In this document: positions 62,768 to 64,000 of the stretch, piece by piece
How positions within the stretch are numbered: the first letter of the stretch is position 1
Layout: every line of letters starts with the position of its first letter
From: Skermanella mucosa
GTDB taxonomy: Bacteria; Pseudomonadota; Alphaproteobacteria; Azospirillales; Azospirillaceae
Length of the DNA: 64,000 nt
Assembly (NCBI RefSeq): GCF_016765655.2
Contig: NZ_CP086109.1
Span: 186,001 to 250,000, forward strand
Direction of reading: 5' to 3'
Made by a program: the position numbers and the translations under genes
The notes under the pieces: model-generated
Databases searched by the model: none
Told to the model about the DNA's origin: nothing
The model's input: only the letters and a program-made list of their open reading frames with translations

Positions 62768-64000
62768 ATGGACCGCCCTGACCCGCCGCTGCCCGAGGCG
62801 TTCTGCCGCTGGCTCGCCCCGGCGCTCGCTGTGTTCTCGCCGACCTGCCGGCCCCAGGCCGCCGCGCTGGCGGTCGGCGCCCTGCTGGCGCTTGGCCCGC
62901 GCACCGTGGCCGGCGCGCTACGCGCGCTCGGCCTGGCCGGACGGGCCGATTTCGCCACCTTCCACCGGGTGCTCAGCCGCGACGTGTGGTCCGGGCTGGC
63001 GCTGGCCCGGCGGCTCACCCGGGCGCTGGTGCGCGTGTTCGCCCCGCTCGGCCCGGTGGTGGTCGGGCTCGACCACACCCTGGAGCGCCGGCGCGGTCCC
63101 CGGGTCCGGCCGGCGGCACACTACTACGACCCGGTGCGCTCCTCGCGCGGGCGCAAGGTCACCAGCCGCGGCCTGCGCTGGGTCTCGGCCATGCTGCTGG
63201 CCGAGGTGCCGTTCGCCCGCAAGGTCTGGGCGCTGCCGATGCTCAGCGCGCTGGCGCCGAGCCAAGCCTTCTGCCAGGCCGAGGGCCGGCGATACCGGCC
63301 GGTCACGGCGTGGGCGCTCAGCCTGCTGCGCCTGGTGCGGCGCTGGCTGCCGGGGCGCGCCATGGTCGCGGTGATGGACGGCGAGTTCGCCTCGGTCGGC
63401 CTGCTGCGCGAGTTGGGCCGCGCAATGACCGTGGTGACCCGGCTCCGCCTGGACGCCCGGCTGTTCGACTTCCCGGCCCCGCGCCCGCCCGGCCGGGGCG
63501 GTCGGCCCGCCACCAAGGGCAAGGCCCAAACCAAGCTGGCCAAGCGGCGGCACGACGCGGGCGAGCCCTGGCAGCGCTTCGCCCTGCTGGTCCGCACCGG
63601 GCGTCGCCACGCGCGGGAGGCGGAGTTCATCTCCGGCACCGCGCTGTGGCACCACCCGGGGGAGCCGCCGGTCGCGGTCCGCTGGATCCTGGTGCGCTAT
63701 CCCGGGTCCAAGCGCGACCCCGACGCGTTGGCGTGCACCGACTTGACGGCCGACCCGCTGGTCATCCTCGGCTGGTTCTCCAGGCGCTGGCTGATGGAAC
63801 TCACCTATGAAGAGGCGCGCGCCCACCTCGGCGTCGAGACCCAGCGCCAGCACGCCGACAAGGCGGTGTTCCGCACCACCCCGGTGCTGTTCGGCCTGTA
63901 CTCGCTGGTCGCGCTCCATGTCCAGGCCTTCGCCGGCCAACTCGACCTGACCCCGCGCCGGGCGGCCTGGTACCCCAAGACCGCCCCGACCTTCGCCGAC
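62768..64000 (+). CDS. Transposase (IS701/DDE-endonuclease-like), truncated by the window end
   Basis: An open frame of 411 codons with no stop before the end of the window. The opening MDRPDPPLPEAFCRWLAPAL is followed by RADFATFHRVLSRDVW, then VVVGLDHTLERRRGPRVRPA, where the first Asp of the catalytic triad is expected. MVAVMDGEFASVGLLREL gives the second and LMELTYEEARAHLGVETQRQ the region with the final Glu. This matches the IS701/DDE superfamily endonuclease type. GGAGGGGACC precedes the ATG. Terminal repeats were not identified, since the right end is outside the window. Confidence 0.85.
   Translation, partial: MDRPDPPLPEAFCRWLAPALAVFSPTCRPQAAALAVGALLALGPRTVAGALRALGLAGRADFATFHRVLSRDVWSGLALARRLTRALVRVFAPLGPVVVGLDHTLERRRGPRVRPAAHYYDPVRSSRGRKVTSRGLRWVSAMLLAEVPFARKVWALPMLSALAPSQAFCQAEGRRYRPVTAWALSLLRLVRRWLPGRAMVAVMDGEFASVGLLRELGRAMTVVTRLRLDARLFDFPAPRPPGRGGRPATKGKAQTKLAKRRHDAGEPWQRFALLVRTGRRHAREAEFISGTALWHHPGEPPVAVRWILVRYPGSKRDPDALACTDLTADPLVILGWFSRRWLMELTYEEARAHLGVETQRQHADKAVFRTTPVLFGLYSLVALHVQAFAGQLDLTPRRAAWYPKTAPTFAD

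Overview
The window looks like chromosomal DNA of a high-GC alphaproteobacterium. The gene set (FadR/GntR and LysR regulators, TRAP and Opp/Dpp-type transporters, BKACE, DUF1127, several class III nucleotide cyclases) and the codon use fit the Rhodospirillales, with a Skermanella/Azospirillum-like organism as my best inference. I could run no database search, so names rest on motifs and domain order. No rRNA, tRNA or CRISPR array was seen.

Layout. 0.2-6 kb: a secreted sugar-dehydrogenase-like protein with PKD and LamG domains, a small anti-sigma-like ORF, a DUF1127 protein, a class II cytochrome c', and an SDR divergent from a LysR regulator. 6-9.4 kb: a membrane-anchored protein with a sigma-70 region 1.1-like N-terminus, two glycosyltransferases and a Phd/VapC pair. 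9.4-19 kb: a hydrolase, then a sugar-use locus. Here a GH51 arabinofuranosidase follows a complete Opp/Dpp-type ABC transporter operon (SBP, two permeases, two ATPases), divergent from a winged-helix regulator. 19-26 kb: a lone DctP, an SDR, an alcohol dehydrogenase, a second Phd/VapC pair with a perfect 34-bp palindrome, an aroQ remnant and a chemoreceptor.

26-31.2 kb is an AT-richer accessory patch. It holds an IS66-family element with an 8-bp target duplication (TSD). It also holds an ISL3-family element, again with an 8-bp TSD, that splits a secreted beta-helix-like gene; removing the element restores the reading frame exactly. 31.2-36.7 kb is a co-directional array on the minus strand: cyclase, DUF6969-like protein, a Cys-rich NPCA-repeat secreted peptide, a DUF302 protein, an ECF sigma factor, an internally deleted NrsF/DUF1109-like anti-sigma, and a sulfatase lacking its N-terminus. 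37-38.6 kb: BKACE and TerC.

38.9-48 kb is a three-gene minus-strand locus: a LysM/FecR/Ig-like exported protein, a 1,620-residue protein with 15 PKD repeats, and a dCache-HAMP-adenylate/guanylate cyclase. I read it as a possible envelope-to-cyclic-nucleotide signalling unit. 48-53 kb: an Ldh-type dehydrogenase with a TAXI-TRAP transporter, divergent from a FadR-type regulator. 53-61 kb: class IV and class III aminotransferases around a split spermidine/putrescine-type ABC transporter, with a degraded duplication between them. 61-64 kb: a YciI protein, a palindromic repeat also found at 45.5 kb, an SDR, a small unknown gene and a transposase that runs off the end.
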